Shown piece after piece: positions 55,697-64,000 of a stretch of 64,000 nucleotides of DNA. Numbering within the stretch: the first letter of the stretch is position 1; every line of letters begins with the position of its first letter. The translations under genes and the position numbers were made by a program. The notes under the pieces are model-generated. The model was not told the DNA's origin. It worked only from the letters and a program-made list of their open reading frames with translations, and searched no databases. The DNA comes from CAVSWT01 sp963731745 (GTDB lineage: Bacteria; Bacteroidota; Ignavibacteria; Ignavibacteriales; Ignavibacteriaceae), in NCBI GenBank assembly GCA_963731745.1, contig CAVSWT010000012.1:124001-188000 (forward strand). Reading direction: 5' to 3'.

Positions 55697-55720
55697 GTTT
55701 AGCTTCCTTTTAATATTATT

Positions 55721-56425
55721 TTATCTCTTAAGTTTAAATGTTTTAACCGTATTTATAGTTGTGTCAATTGTAAGTGGTTCTAGATAGTTTTGATAGCCTT
55801 CTTTAGTCATAAAGAATTTTAGATGATTTGAAATTATGTTTTTACTAATTGGTTCTGGACTAGAATTTCCTGTACGTAAAAATGATAATCCCATCGCAAG
55901 ACATTTATATGTAATTACGAAATTTCCATTTTCGTCTGTTCTTGTTAAAGGATCACATGAAACTAGTTCGTTGTTCGAAGATTTAATGAGAAGCATATTT
56001 TTTTCGATACTTGTTGTATCATATTTTATAATATAAGTGTAAACACCGTTTGTAAACTTATTTGCATCAATGTTGAGGGAGTATGAACCTGAATTTAATT
56101 CTTCGCCGTCAACTACAACAGCCAAAGTATCCTGCGTACCGTATCTTAATATGTAAAAATAAACAGTTGATCTTTCAGGAATGGAAAAATTAATCGTGGT
56201 TGATGGTGTGGTTTTGTTTAAAGAACCGTTGGAAAGATCTTCGGAAATTAATTCCGGGATATAATGAATATTGACTCCTTCTATTGGCTTACCATGCTCA
56301 CCAACTACCTTTCCATAAAAAGCGAATTCTATATTTTCACTATTTATAGGATTATCACTGTTTTTACAGCTATTAAATAAAAAAAATGAAATGATTAGAA
56401 ATGGTAATAAATATTTGTAGAACAT
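55721..56425 (-). CDS. Lipoprotein with carboxypeptidase-regulatory-like domain split by a T9SS-CTD-like insert
   Basis: 234 aa. The signal ends in FFLFNSC, lipid anchor Cys20. FYGKVVGEHGKPIEGVNIHYI is the first strand pair of a carboxypeptidase-regulatory-like (transthyretin-type) fold, and TRTDENGNFVITYKCL, far downstream, is its usual next element. Between them, residues ~65-150 read TPSTTINFSIPERSTVYFYI ... GVYTYIIKYDTTSIEKNMLLI, the pattern of a T9SS C-terminal sorting domain, but placed internally. The role is unknown; surface binding is likely. Its gene precedes the PorV-like gene on the same strand. Confidence 0.78.
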   Translation of the reverse strand: MFYKYLLPFLIISFFLFNSCKNSDNPINSENIEFAFYGKVVGEHGKPIEGVNIHYIPELISEDLSNGSLNKTTPSTTINFSIPERSTVYFYILRYGTQDTLAVVVDGEELNSGSYSLNIDANKFTNGVYTYIIKYDTTSIEKNMLLIKSSNNELVSCDPLTRTDENGNFVITYKCLAMGLSFLRTGNSSPEPISKNIISNHLKFFMTKEGYQNYLEPLTIDTTINTVKTFKLKR

Positions 56426-56622
56426 GCCGTATCCCCAATATTTTGAAACAAATTCTCATAAAACCTGCGAAACCACTTAATAAAATAGATTTATTCGTTA
56501 ATAGTGGCAATACCTTTTTTTTAACATTAAATTGTTAACCATTAAGACAAGAATCTAATATTCACGCTTTAATTTCTTTTCAGAATAAATTATTTTCAAC
56601 TTAACATTAGAATAAATTATAG

Positions 56623-57372
56623 ATGGCAATTCTTTTAAGAGACATTTCAAAATCTTATAACTCAACTCTCGCGTTAAATAAAATTAGCCTGCTTATTGAA
56701 GATGGAAAAACAACCGTTTTAATTGGCCAGAGCGGCTGCGGCAAATCAACTTTAATTAGAATTATAACTGGCTTAATAAAATATGATACCGGGGAAGTTT
56801 TAATTGATGACGAAAAGCTTGGAGATTCAAATTTAATTTCTATCAGAAGAAAAATGGGTTATGTAATTCAAGACGGGGGATTGTTCCCTCATTTAACAGC
56901 AAAAGGAAATGTAACTCTTCTTGCCAAGCATATTGGATGGGATGAACACAAAATAGAGAGTAGAATTGATGAGCTATTAACTTTAACTAAATTTCCATCT
57001 TCCGGATTGAACAGATTTCCTGCTGAGCTTTCTGGCGGGCAGCAGCAGCGTGTGAGTTTAATGCGAGCGCTTATGCTGGATCCTAAAATTCTTTTACTCG
57101 ATGAACCGCTTGGAGCGCTCGACCCCTTGATTAGATTTAATCTTCAAATTGATTTAAAAGAAATATTTGAAAAGCTTCATAAAACTGTTTTAATGGTTAC
57201 GCATGATATTAACGAAGCCGGCTTCTTTGGCGATGAAATTGTTTTGATGAAACAAGGAGAAATAATTCAAAAAGGGAGTATAGAAGAATTAGTAAAAAAT
57301 CCTTCTGATAAGTTTGTAAGTGAATTCATAAATGCCCAGCGTCCTTTGAACATTGTACAGAATAATAAATAA
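56623..57372 (+). CDS. Osmoprotectant (glycine betaine/choline-type) ABC importer ATPase
   Basis: 249 aa. Walker A GQSGCGKSTL, signature LSGGQQQRVSLMRALML, Walker B ILLLDEPLGALDP and switch VTHDINEA. MGYVIQDGGLFPHLT is the quaternary-amine importer (OpuCA/ProV) variant of the Q-loop. The C-terminal CBS pair of ProV/OpuAA is missing, so it is a short form. The next gene starts one base after the stop and encodes the rest of the transporter. Confidence 0.93.
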   Translation: MAILLRDISKSYNSTLALNKISLLIEDGKTTVLIGQSGCGKSTLIRIITGLIKYDTGEVLIDDEKLGDSNLISIRRKMGYVIQDGGLFPHLTAKGNVTLLAKHIGWDEHKIESRIDELLTLTKFPSSGLNRFPAELSGGQQQRVSLMRALMLDPKILLLDEPLGALDPLIRFNLQIDLKEIFEKLHKTVLMVTHDINEAGFFGDEIVLMKQGEIIQKGSIEELVKNPSDKFVSEFINAQRPLNIVQNNK

Positions 57373-57373
57373 T

Positions 57374-58867
57374 ATGAAAATAAGTTTAACCTGGATTTTA
57401 GTTTTTATTTTGATTTGCCCTATAGCTTTTAGTCAAACCAATGAAAACGTTATTAAAGTAGGATCCAAAAAGTTTACTGAAAATGTGGTGCTTGGTGAAA
57501 TGATTACTCAGCTTATTAAGCAAAAAAATATTCCGGCAGAACACTTAAAAGAAATCGGCGGGACAAGAATCTTATGGAATGCTTTGTTAAACGGTGATAT
57601 TGATATTTATCCTGAATATACCGGAACAATTAAAGAAGAAATTTTAGCCGGGAAGAATATTCAAGATGACACGAGATTAAAAAGTTATTTGGATTCAATC
57701 GGTATTGAGATGAGTAAACCACTTGGCTTTAATGATACTTACGCAATTGGAATGAAAAAAGAAAAAGCTGAAGAACTGGGAATTGAAGAAGTCTCCGATT
57801 TAAAAAAGTTTCCAGATCTAAAATTCGGTTTTAGTAATGAATTTATGGACAGAAAAGACGGCTGGCCCGGACTTCAAAAAAAATATCATTTTCCTCAGAA
57901 AAATGTTGTTGGAATTGATCATGATCTTGCTTATCGCGGATTGGAAAACGGCTCTATAGATGTTATAGAATTTTATTCTACTGACGCAGAAATAAAATAT
58001 TATAATCTCAAACCTCTTGAAGACGATTTGAAATTTTTTAATGAATATTATGCAGTTATCCTTTATAGGAAAAAATTATTAAAAAATAATGGAAATGCTG
58101 TTGAGGCTATTTTGCAGCTGCAAGGAAGCATTCCGGAATCTTCGATGGTAAGGCTAAATAGTGAAGTAAAAATTGAAGGGAAATCTGAAGGTGAAGTTGC
58201 CGCAAATTTTATAAATGAAAAATTTAATTATAAAACTTCATTTCAAAAAGAAACCTTTTTTAGCAGACTTTTATTTAATACAAAAGAACATTTGTTCCTG
58301 GTATTAATTTCTTTAAGTGCAGCAATTTTGTTTTCGATTCCTCTCGGAATTTTTGCTTTTAAAAATAAGGCAGCAAGCAGTATTATATTAGCCTCAGTGG
58401 GGATTATCCAAACCATACCATCATTGGCACTTTTAGTTTTTATGATTCCGTTACTCGGTATTGGTTCCTGGCCGGCAATTGTTGCTTTGTTTTTGTATAG
58501 CCTGCTTCCGATTGTTAGAAATACTTATTCGGGATTAGAAAATATTCCTATTCAAATAAAAGAATCAGCGGAAGTTTTAGGGATGAATTCATTTGCAAAA
58601 TTATGGCTCATTGAATTACCGCTTGCTTCTCGTTCTATTTTAGCCGGTATAAAAACTTCGGCAGTTATAAATGTAGGCACAGCAACGCTTGGGGCATTAA
58701 TTGGAGCAGGCGGATACGGGCAGCCGATATTAACCGGAATACGGCTCGATAATATTAATTTAATTTTGGAAGGCGCAATTCCCGCTGCCGCCCTTGCTTT
58801 GCTGGTTCAATGGATGTTTGATTTGATGGAAAAAGTGATTGTTCCAAAAGGTCTGATGTTGAAATAA
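57374..58867 (+). CDS. Osmoprotectant ABC importer, fused substrate-binding protein and permease
   Basis: About 497 aa from ATG 57374, one base after the ATPase stop; a TTG seven codons upstream is also in frame, but the ATG begins a clear signal peptide (MKISLTWILVFILICPIAFS). Residues ~22-270 form an OpuAC-type binding protein (VGSKKFTENVVLGEMITQL, IYPEYTGTIKEEIL, LAYRGLENGSIDVIEFYSTD). Residues ~290-497 are the permease with LLGIGSWPAIVALFLYSLLP and the coupling loop IKESAEVLGMNSFAKLWLIELP. The binding part comes first, exported by its own signal, and the permease is last. With the ATPase this is a complete importer for glycine betaine, choline or related solutes. Confidence 0.92.
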   Translation: MKISLTWILVFILICPIAFSQTNENVIKVGSKKFTENVVLGEMITQLIKQKNIPAEHLKEIGGTRILWNALLNGDIDIYPEYTGTIKEEILAGKNIQDDTRLKSYLDSIGIEMSKPLGFNDTYAIGMKKEKAEELGIEEVSDLKKFPDLKFGFSNEFMDRKDGWPGLQKKYHFPQKNVVGIDHDLAYRGLENGSIDVIEFYSTDAEIKYYNLKPLEDDLKFFNEYYAVILYRKKLLKNNGNAVEAILQLQGSIPESSMVRLNSEVKIEGKSEGEVAANFINEKFNYKTSFQKETFFSRLLFNTKEHLFLVLISLSAAILFSIPLGIFAFKNKAASSIILASVGIIQTIPSLALLVFMIPLLGIGSWPAIVALFLYSLLPIVRNTYSGLENIPIQIKESAEVLGMNSFAKLWLIELPLASRSILAGIKTSAVINVGTATLGALIGAGGYGQPILTGIRLDNINLILEGAIPAAALALLVQWMFDLMEKVIVPKGLMLK

Positions 58868-59012
58868 TTTACTCTAAAAAAGCATTCATTTAAAATCCCC
58901 CAAAGCAGTTTACAATTTATCACCTATATTAACCATTCAAAATAATCATTTAAATTTTTAAGCTTTTCTTTATAAGTTTTGGGCCACAATTAATTTTTTT
59001 ATGGAGAAGATT

Positions 59013-59210
59013 ATGAAAAAATTTGTATTTACTATTCTCATTTTATTGGCTTGTGCATTTACAAGTTTTGCTCAATCTGCAGGATTAAATTTTACTCTTG
59101 GTTTTCCTGAAGGTGAATTTAAAGACAATTTAAAAGAACAGGAATCGGCATCAGCGGCGATTTTTTGTTTTGGAATCCAACCTCTGTGCTGCCTTTTTCT
59201 GCCGGAATAA
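59013..59210 (+). CDS. Small outer-membrane beta-barrel protein, N-terminal part before a frameshift
   Basis: A signal peptide (MKKFVFTILILLACAFTSFAQ) and the first strand (GLNFTLGFPEGEFKDNLKE). GGAGAAG just upstream supports the ATG at 59013. The frame then leaves the barrel pattern. In the next frame the sequence continues TGIGISGDFLFWNPTSVLPF, so the switch is at the A4 run at 59132-59135 (TTAAAAGAAC); one extra A restores one reading frame 59013-59710 of about 232 aa. Confidence 0.75.
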   Translation: MKKFVFTILILLACAFTSFAQSAGLNFTLGFPEGEFKDNLKEQESASAAIFCFGIQPLCCLFLPE

Positions 59211-59710
59211 ATATCGGTTACACAAATTATGGAAGTGAATCTAGGAGGGAACCATTCAGCTTAAATATTCCGGATGTTATAGTAGATGTAGATCGCACAA
59301 ATAATTTAGTGAATTTTCATGCATTGTTTCAGATAGCACCTCCTTCTGGAATTATAAGGCCCTATGTAGAGGCTCTCTTCGGTGGCTCTTATTTTTATAC
59401 GGAAACTTCTATAAAAAGCCGGGGCAATGAAGATGTAGCTTCGAACACTAACTTTGACGATTGGGCATGGAGTTATGGCGGGGGCGCCGGATTTTTAATT
59501 GAAGTCGCATCCGATCCTTCTACTGAAGTTGCTTCTGTTTTTATAGATTTAAAAGTTAGATATTTGTTTGGTTCAGAAGCCGAGTATTTAAAAGAAGGTT
59601 CTGTTAAAATAAATAATGGCCAAGTTCTGTATGATGTATCAAAATCTAAAACTGATATGTTAACAGCGCATATCGGCGCAGTAGTCTATTTTAATTCTTT
59701 ATTTGATTAG
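59165..59710 (+). CDS. Small outer-membrane beta-barrel protein, C-terminal part
   Basis: 181 aa continuing the barrel: PFSAGINIGYTNYGSESRR, PYVEALFGGSYFYTETSIK, WSYGGGAGFLIEV, VFIDLKVRYLFGSEAEYLKEG and an ending strand MLTAHIGAVVYFNSLFD. This is the pattern of OmpA/OprF-type or DUF3575-like eight-strand barrels. The nominal TTG start at 59165 is an artefact of the frame change. Function unknown. Confidence 0.75.
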   Translation: MFWNPTSVLPFSAGINIGYTNYGSESRREPFSLNIPDVIVDVDRTNNLVNFHALFQIAPPSGIIRPYVEALFGGSYFYTETSIKSRGNEDVASNTNFDDWAWSYGGGAGFLIEVASDPSTEVASVFIDLKVRYLFGSEAEYLKEGSVKINNGQVLYDVSKSKTDMLTAHIGAVVYFNSLFD

Positions 59711-59777
59711 GGAAGTGTACTTTTATGTCGCATTGAGTTTATGTTAAAGCCACTTTGTGTTCTGACATCATCATTTG

Positions 59778-59802
59778 GAACCTGCCGATAATTGGCAGGT
59801 TC
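59778..59802. terminator. Hairpin between convergent barrel and oxidoreductase genes
   Basis: GAACCTGCC (59778-59786) pairs perfectly with GGCAGGTTC (59794-59802), seven-base loop, then ATTATTTT on the plus strand. GC-rich compared with its surroundings; probably the terminator for the barrel gene and usable in both directions. Confidence 0.7.
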
Positions 59803-59815
59803 ATTATTTTAAAGT

Positions 59816-61237
59816 TTAATTTTTCGAATCTAAATATTCATTTATTGCTTTAGCAGCTTTTCTGCCCGCTCCCATTGCTAAAATAACCGTGGCGCCTCCG
59901 GTAACTATGTCGCCGCCGGCAAAAACACCTTCTTTAGATGTTTTCATAGTCTCTTCATCAACAACAATATTTCCCCATTTATTAAATTCAAGGTCAGTAG
60001 TTGTTTTTTGAATGATTGGATTAGAACCATTGCCGATTGCAATTACAGCCATATCAATCTCTAAAGTGTATTCAGAATCTTTAACAGGAAGCGGCCTTCT
60101 TCTGCCTGACGCATCAGGTTCACCAAGTTCCATTTTTTGAAGTTGAACTGATTTTAACCATCCGTTTTCATCACCAATAAATTTTAATGGATTTGCTAAA
60201 AATGTGAATTCAATACCTTCTTGTTTAGCGTGATGAACTTCTTCTTTCCTGGCAGGCAATTCAACTTCAGAACGTCTATAGATGATGTATGCGTTTTTTG
60301 CTCCCAGTCTTTTGGAAGTTCTGACCGCATCCATTGCAGTATTTCCGCCTCCGAAAATAGCAACATTTTTATCCTTGCAGTCAAATACCGGCGTATCAAA
60401 TTCAGGGAATCTATACGCTTTCATCAAATTGACTCGAGTTAAAAATTCATTTGATGAATAAACGCCATTTAAATTTTCTCCGTCAATATTTAAAAAGTAC
60501 GGAAGGCCAGCGCCTACGGCAATAAATGCAGCATCATATCCATTCTGAAGTAATTCGTCCAAAGTATCGGTAAAACCAATTACGGCATTAGTTTTAAATT
60601 CAACTCCCATATCTTTTAATGATTCAATTTCAACTTTTACTATATCTTTCGGCAATCTAAATTCAGGAATTCCATAAATAAGCACCCCGCCTAACTCATG
60701 AAGTGCCTCAAAAACTGTGACGTCATGTCCCATTTGAATCAAATCGGCAGCGCAGCTCAAGCCGGCGGGCCCGCTGCCGATAATTGCAACCTTATTTCCG
60801 GTCTTTGGAATTAATTTCGGTATTCGCTGCTTTGAATTTTTCCTTTCATAATCGGCTACAAATCTTTCTAATCTTCCAATTGCAACAGGTTCATTTTTCT
60901 TTCCTGTAACACATTTTGCTTCGCACTGTTCTTCCTGCGGACAGACTCTTCCGCAAACAGCAGGCAGCATGTTATCTTCTTTTATTTTTAATGAAGCCTC
61001 AATATATCTTCCATCAGCAACAAGAGAAATAAAATCTTTTATTTTTACTCCAACCGGACATCCTTCAACACAAGTTGGCTTAGGGCATTGAATACAGCGT
61101 TGTGCTTCAAGTAGGGCAAGCTCTTCGGTGAGTCCTAGATTAACTTCATTAAAATTATTTCTACGCAGATTTCCATCCTGCTCAGGCATTAACTGCCTTT
61201 TGATTTTCATTTTTTCTTTATTAGATAATTTTTCCAT
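59816..61237 (-). CDS. NADPH-dependent oxidoreductase, large subunit (NfnB/GltD-type)
   Basis: 473 aa. The N-terminal Fe-S domain has RCIQCPKPTCVEGCPVG and CGRVCPQEEQCEAKC cysteine sets for [4Fe-4S] clusters. Then come FAD site IGSGPAGLSCAADL and NADP site FGGGNTAMDAVRTSKRLGA, and the C-terminal GVFAGGDIVTGGATVILAMG motif. GltD of glutamate synthase has this fold, but the next gene encodes an NfnA/SudB-type partner and no GltB is near. The pair therefore fits NADH-dependent reduced ferredoxin:NADP oxidoreductase (Nfn) or a sulfide dehydrogenase better. Seventeen bp downstream of that partner gene. Confidence 0.92.
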   Translation of the reverse strand: MEKLSNKEKMKIKRQLMPEQDGNLRRNNFNEVNLGLTEELALLEAQRCIQCPKPTCVEGCPVGVKIKDFISLVADGRYIEASLKIKEDNMLPAVCGRVCPQEEQCEAKCVTGKKNEPVAIGRLERFVADYERKNSKQRIPKLIPKTGNKVAIIGSGPAGLSCAADLIQMGHDVTVFEALHELGGVLIYGIPEFRLPKDIVKVEIESLKDMGVEFKTNAVIGFTDTLDELLQNGYDAAFIAVGAGLPYFLNIDGENLNGVYSSNEFLTRVNLMKAYRFPEFDTPVFDCKDKNVAIFGGGNTAMDAVRTSKRLGAKNAYIIYRRSEVELPARKEEVHHAKQEGIEFTFLANPLKFIGDENGWLKSVQLQKMELGEPDASGRRRPLPVKDSEYTLEIDMAVIAIGNGSNPIIQKTTTDLEFNKWGNIVVDEETMKTSKEGVFAGGDIVTGGATVILAMGAGRKAAKAINEYLDSKN

Positions 61238-61254
61238 TGACCAAACTTTAAATA

Positions 61255-62118
61255 TTATTTTTGATTGTTAGCTAAACCATATTGAAACATAGAATCTATT
61301 GTACAAAAATGATCGAGAGCTTCTTTTTCAAATTCGTTATAAGTTTTATTTCTTCTTTGAAGAGTTTCAAAATCCACTTTGTGAGCATCAAACTCAGGCC
61401 CATCAACACAAACGAAGACAGTTTTATTGTCAACTGTTGCTCTGCATCCGCCGCACATACCGGTACCGTCAACCATTACTGGATTTAAGCTGACAACAGT
61501 CTTTATTCCATAAGGTCGAGTCACTTCAGCTATAGCTTTCATCATGGGAATGGGGCCAATAGCAAGAACAAAATCAATTTTCTTTTCTGAATCAATTAAC
61601 GCTTGCAATTTTTGAGTTACAAATCCATGAAATCCGTAGCTGCCGTCATCAGTGGTTGGATAAACTTCATCACAAACTTTTTTCATTTCATCTTCAAGAA
61701 TTACAAATTCTTTCGATCTTCCACCAATTATGGAAATAGTATGATTTCCGGCTTGTTTTAATGCAACCGCTGTAGGATAAGCAATTGCGGTTCCTACTCC
61801 TCCTCCAATAGAAACGGCAGTTCCAAAATTTTCTATGTGAGAAGGTTTTCCAAGAGGGCCAACTACGTCCTGAATAAAATCACCGGAATTTAAATCATTT
61901 AATTCTTTAGTGGTTTTTCCAATTCCCTGAACAATAATTGTTATCGTGCCTTCTTCAAGATTTGAATCGGCGATTGTTAACGGAATTCTTTCACCATAAT
62001 TATTTATTCTTATAATTACAAATTGGCCTGCTTTTCTTTTTAAAGAGATTTTAGGTGCCTTTATAACAAATTTTTTAATATTCGGCGCAAGAAAATCTGC
62101 AGATATTATTTTATACAT
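61255..62118 (-). CDS. Ferredoxin-NADP/NfnA-type FAD and [2Fe-2S] subunit
   Basis: 287 aa. An FAD domain (RIPLTIADSN) and NAD domain (SIGGGVGTAIAYPTAVAL) are followed by LAIGPIPMMKA and the C-terminal [2Fe-2S] motif GTGMCGGCRATV with a further Cys in FVCVDGPEF. This is the small subunit of Nfn or of sulfide dehydrogenase (SudB), related to PyrK. With the large subunit it would bifurcate electrons between NADH, ferredoxin and NADPH. The start is placed at ATG 62118 (MYKIISADFLAPN) with AAAGGA upstream; the frame extends 23 codons further without an RBS. Confidence 0.92.
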   Translation of the reverse strand: MYKIISADFLAPNIKKFVIKAPKISLKRKAGQFVIIRINNYGERIPLTIADSNLEEGTITIIVQGIGKTTKELNDLNSGDFIQDVVGPLGKPSHIENFGTAVSIGGGVGTAIAYPTAVALKQAGNHTISIIGGRSKEFVILEDEMKKVCDEVYPTTDDGSYGFHGFVTQKLQALIDSEKKIDFVLAIGPIPMMKAIAEVTRPYGIKTVVSLNPVMVDGTGMCGGCRATVDNKTVFVCVDGPEFDAHKVDFETLQRRNKTYNEFEKEALDHFCTIDSMFQYGLANNQK

Positions 62119-62433
62119 AATCCTTTTACAAAATGTTTTAAAATTAAAAATGTCTAATTTGTTCAAAAACAAAGCCAATAATATCATAATAAAATATTAT
62201 GAAAAACTGAATTATAATTGAAGGCTTATGTTAATTGATTTCAGAATTGCAATAATTTAAGAGGATAGTTTTCAAGATTGGGAATTTTAACTTTTACGTT
62301 TAGGGCAATAAAAACCCTTTATGTATTTTTATCAAATTGTTAACTTACACACATACTAAAGCCATTTCTATTAAAATTTAATATATTTGCAGTCTACAAA
62401 TTGAATTTCTTTATTTAATTGGAGAAAATAATT
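62119..62433. other. Divergent intergenic region before tkt
   Basis: No gene seen. TATATTTG at 62382-62389 fits the TAnnTTTG promoter element for tkt, 44 bases before its ATG, but no TTTG partner stands at the right distance. GGAG at 62421-62424 is the tkt RBS. Confidence 0.5.
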
Positions 62434-64000
62434 ATGGCTATTATTTCAAAAGAAATTGACGAATTAGCAATTAATACTATAAGGTTTTTAGCTGTTGATG
62501 GAGTACAAAAAGCAAATTCAGGCCATCCTGGTGCGCCGATGGCTTTGGCTCCAATAGCTTATACATTATATCAAAAATATATGCATCATAATCCTGCAAA
62601 CCCTAAGTGGTTAAACCGTGATAGATTTATTTTATCGAACGGACATGCGAGCATGCTTCTTTATTCCACTCTTCATTTATGCGGTTACAAAATTTCAATT
62701 GATGATTTAAAACACTTTAGACAATGGGACAGCATTACTCCAGGTCATCCTGAATATACTTTAACTCCAGGAGTTGAAACAACCACCGGACCATTAGGGC
62801 AAGGTTTTACAAATGCAGTTGGTATGGCAATATCCGAAGCATTTATCGCCGCTACTTTCAATAAAGATGATATAAAAATTATTGATCATTACATTTATGG
62901 AATTTGCAGTGACGGCGATATGATGGAAGGGATTTCTCATGAAGCCGCATCTTTGGCTGCACATTTAAAATTGGGCAAATTAATTTTCTTTTATGACGAT
63001 AATAAAATTTCGATTGACGGATCAACTTCGTTAGCTTTTACAGAAGACGTCGGAAAAAGATATGAAGCATATGGCTGGCATGTACAACATATTGATGATG
63101 TTAATGATCTTGATGCAATTGAAAAAGCAATTAAAGCAGCGCAGGCTGACGACAGGCCTTCTTTCATTGTTACAAAAACTCATATTGGATATGGCAGTCC
63201 CAACAAACAAGATAAAGAATCTGCACACGGATCCCCATTAGGTGAAGAAGAAGTTAAGCTCACGAAGAAAAGCTTAGGATGGCAGGAAGATTCAAACTTT
63301 TTAGTGCCGGATAAAGTCACTGATGCATTTAAGAATGTTCAAAAAAATGGTGCCGAACAAGAAAAAGAATGGAATGAACTTTTTGCAAAATACAAATCCA
63401 AATATCCTGATGAAGCAAAATTATTTGAAGATGTTATGGCAGGAAAATTTGGTGATACCTGGAAAGAAAAACTCCCCTCATTTAAAGATGAAGGAAAAGC
63501 AATGGCAACAAGAGCGGCTTCAGGTAAAGTGTTAAATGCAATTGCATCTTCTCTTCCAACTTTAATCGGTGGTTCTGCAGATCTTGAACCATCGAACAAT
63601 ACATATCTAAAAGATTATGATAAATTTTCTTCCACCAGTTACAATGGAAGAAATTTTCATTTCGGTGTTAGAGAACATGGAATGACCAGCATGCTTAACG
63701 GGATGTCAATCTATGGCGGAGTTATACCTTACGGCGGCACATTTTTAATCTTTTCAGATTATGCACGTCCGGCAATCCGATTAGCTTCATTATCTGAAAT
63801 AAGAACCATATTGGTGTACACGCACGATAGTATTGGATTAGGTGAAGACGGGCCAACTCATCAACCTATTGAACAGTTAGCTTCATTAAGAGCGATACCA
63901 AAAGTTATTGTCATTCGTCCTGCTGATGCCAATGAAACAGCTTATGCATGGCAAGCAGCAATAGAACATACAGATAGCCCTGTTATATTAGCTTTAACTC
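62434..64000 (+). CDS. tkt: Transketolase, partial (runs off right edge)
   Basis: Moves two-carbon units between sugar phosphates with thiamine diphosphate, in the pentose phosphate pathway. 522 codons of about 660-670 are in the window. N-terminal NSGHPGAPMALAPIAY, the GPLGQG loop, TPP motif ICSDGDMMEGISHEAASLA with YDDNKIS, and substrate-binding AHGSPLGEEE. The second half has GSADLEPSN, HFGVREHGM and YTHDSIGLGEDGPTHQP, with the catalytic Glu in REHGM. GGAG lies nine bases upstream of the ATG. The C-terminal domain is cut by the edge. Confidence 0.97.
   Translation, partial: MAIISKEIDELAINTIRFLAVDGVQKANSGHPGAPMALAPIAYTLYQKYMHHNPANPKWLNRDRFILSNGHASMLLYSTLHLCGYKISIDDLKHFRQWDSITPGHPEYTLTPGVETTTGPLGQGFTNAVGMAISEAFIAATFNKDDIKIIDHYIYGICSDGDMMEGISHEAASLAAHLKLGKLIFFYDDNKISIDGSTSLAFTEDVGKRYEAYGWHVQHIDDVNDLDAIEKAIKAAQADDRPSFIVTKTHIGYGSPNKQDKESAHGSPLGEEEVKLTKKSLGWQEDSNFLVPDKVTDAFKNVQKNGAEQEKEWNELFAKYKSKYPDEAKLFEDVMAGKFGDTWKEKLPSFKDEGKAMATRAASGKVLNAIASSLPTLIGGSADLEPSNNTYLKDYDKFSSTSYNGRNFHFGVREHGMTSMLNGMSIYGGVIPYGGTFLIFSDYARPAIRLASLSEIRTILVYTHDSIGLGEDGPTHQPIEQLASLRAIPKVIVIRPADANETAYAWQAAIEHTDSPVILALT

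Noticed and set aside
59816..61237. Naming this gltD of glutamate synthase
   Set aside because: No gltB is present, and the adjacent NfnA/SudB-type subunit points to an Nfn-like or sulfide dehydrogenase complex.

Overview
The window looks like a chromosomal piece from a member of the Ignavibacteria or a close relative (Bacteroidota/Chlorobi group). The DNA is AT-rich. Two secreted proteins end in type IX secretion (T9SS) sorting domains with the QNYPNPFNPTTTI-type motif common in that group. There is a Bacteroidota-style hybrid two-component system, and several genes are preceded by a TAnnTTTG promoter element. I found no tRNA, rRNA, CRISPR array, insertion sequence or phage module.

Layout. 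1-3915 (minus): three secreted or lipoprotein genes of unknown role, one with a peptidase-S74 (tail-fibre chaperone) end. 4285-8361 (minus): a giant hybrid sensor/regulator. 8750-11845: a cNMP-domain histidine kinase paired with a receiver/thioredoxin-reductase fusion. 11923-19914: polysaccharide deacetylase, BON-domain protein, an anthrax-protective-antigen-like pore protein, a YdeI-family protein and a CotH/lamin-tail protein. 20089-24660: queC, queF, glnD, murI. 24621-30109: STAS protein, asparaginase, Nfu, Ogt, a KamA-type radical SAM enzyme, a 54-aa basic protein and YbaK. 30168-39341: a complete peptide ABC importer (two ATPases divergent from the binding protein, two permeases) whose last operon gene is a Ser/Thr kinase-ATPase-TPR protein. 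39493-40260: a secreted protein made of twelve identical 16-residue repeats. 40391-52846: a surface metallopeptidase-like protein, two histidine kinases, a PAP2-type membrane protein and a very long coiled-coil protein. 53019-58867: a secreted GH13 amylase, an outer-membrane barrel, a lipoprotein and an osmoprotectant ABC importer. 59013-64000: a small barrel protein, an NfnAB-like oxidoreductase pair and the start of transketolase.

The standout is 13906-16569. It carries the calcium-binding, pore-loop and clamp regions of the binary-toxin B component (anthrax protective antigen), but lacks the N-terminal PA20 part removed by furin. It adds a GON-like domain and a T9SS C-terminal signal. No enzymatic A component lies nearby.

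Several genes (dppB-like, dppC-like, a PAS kinase, the coiled-coil gene and a barrel gene) are broken or mis-started by single-base frame changes, most of them next to short A or T runs. This argues for sequence indel errors as much as for real decay, so the split entries should be read as halves of one gene.
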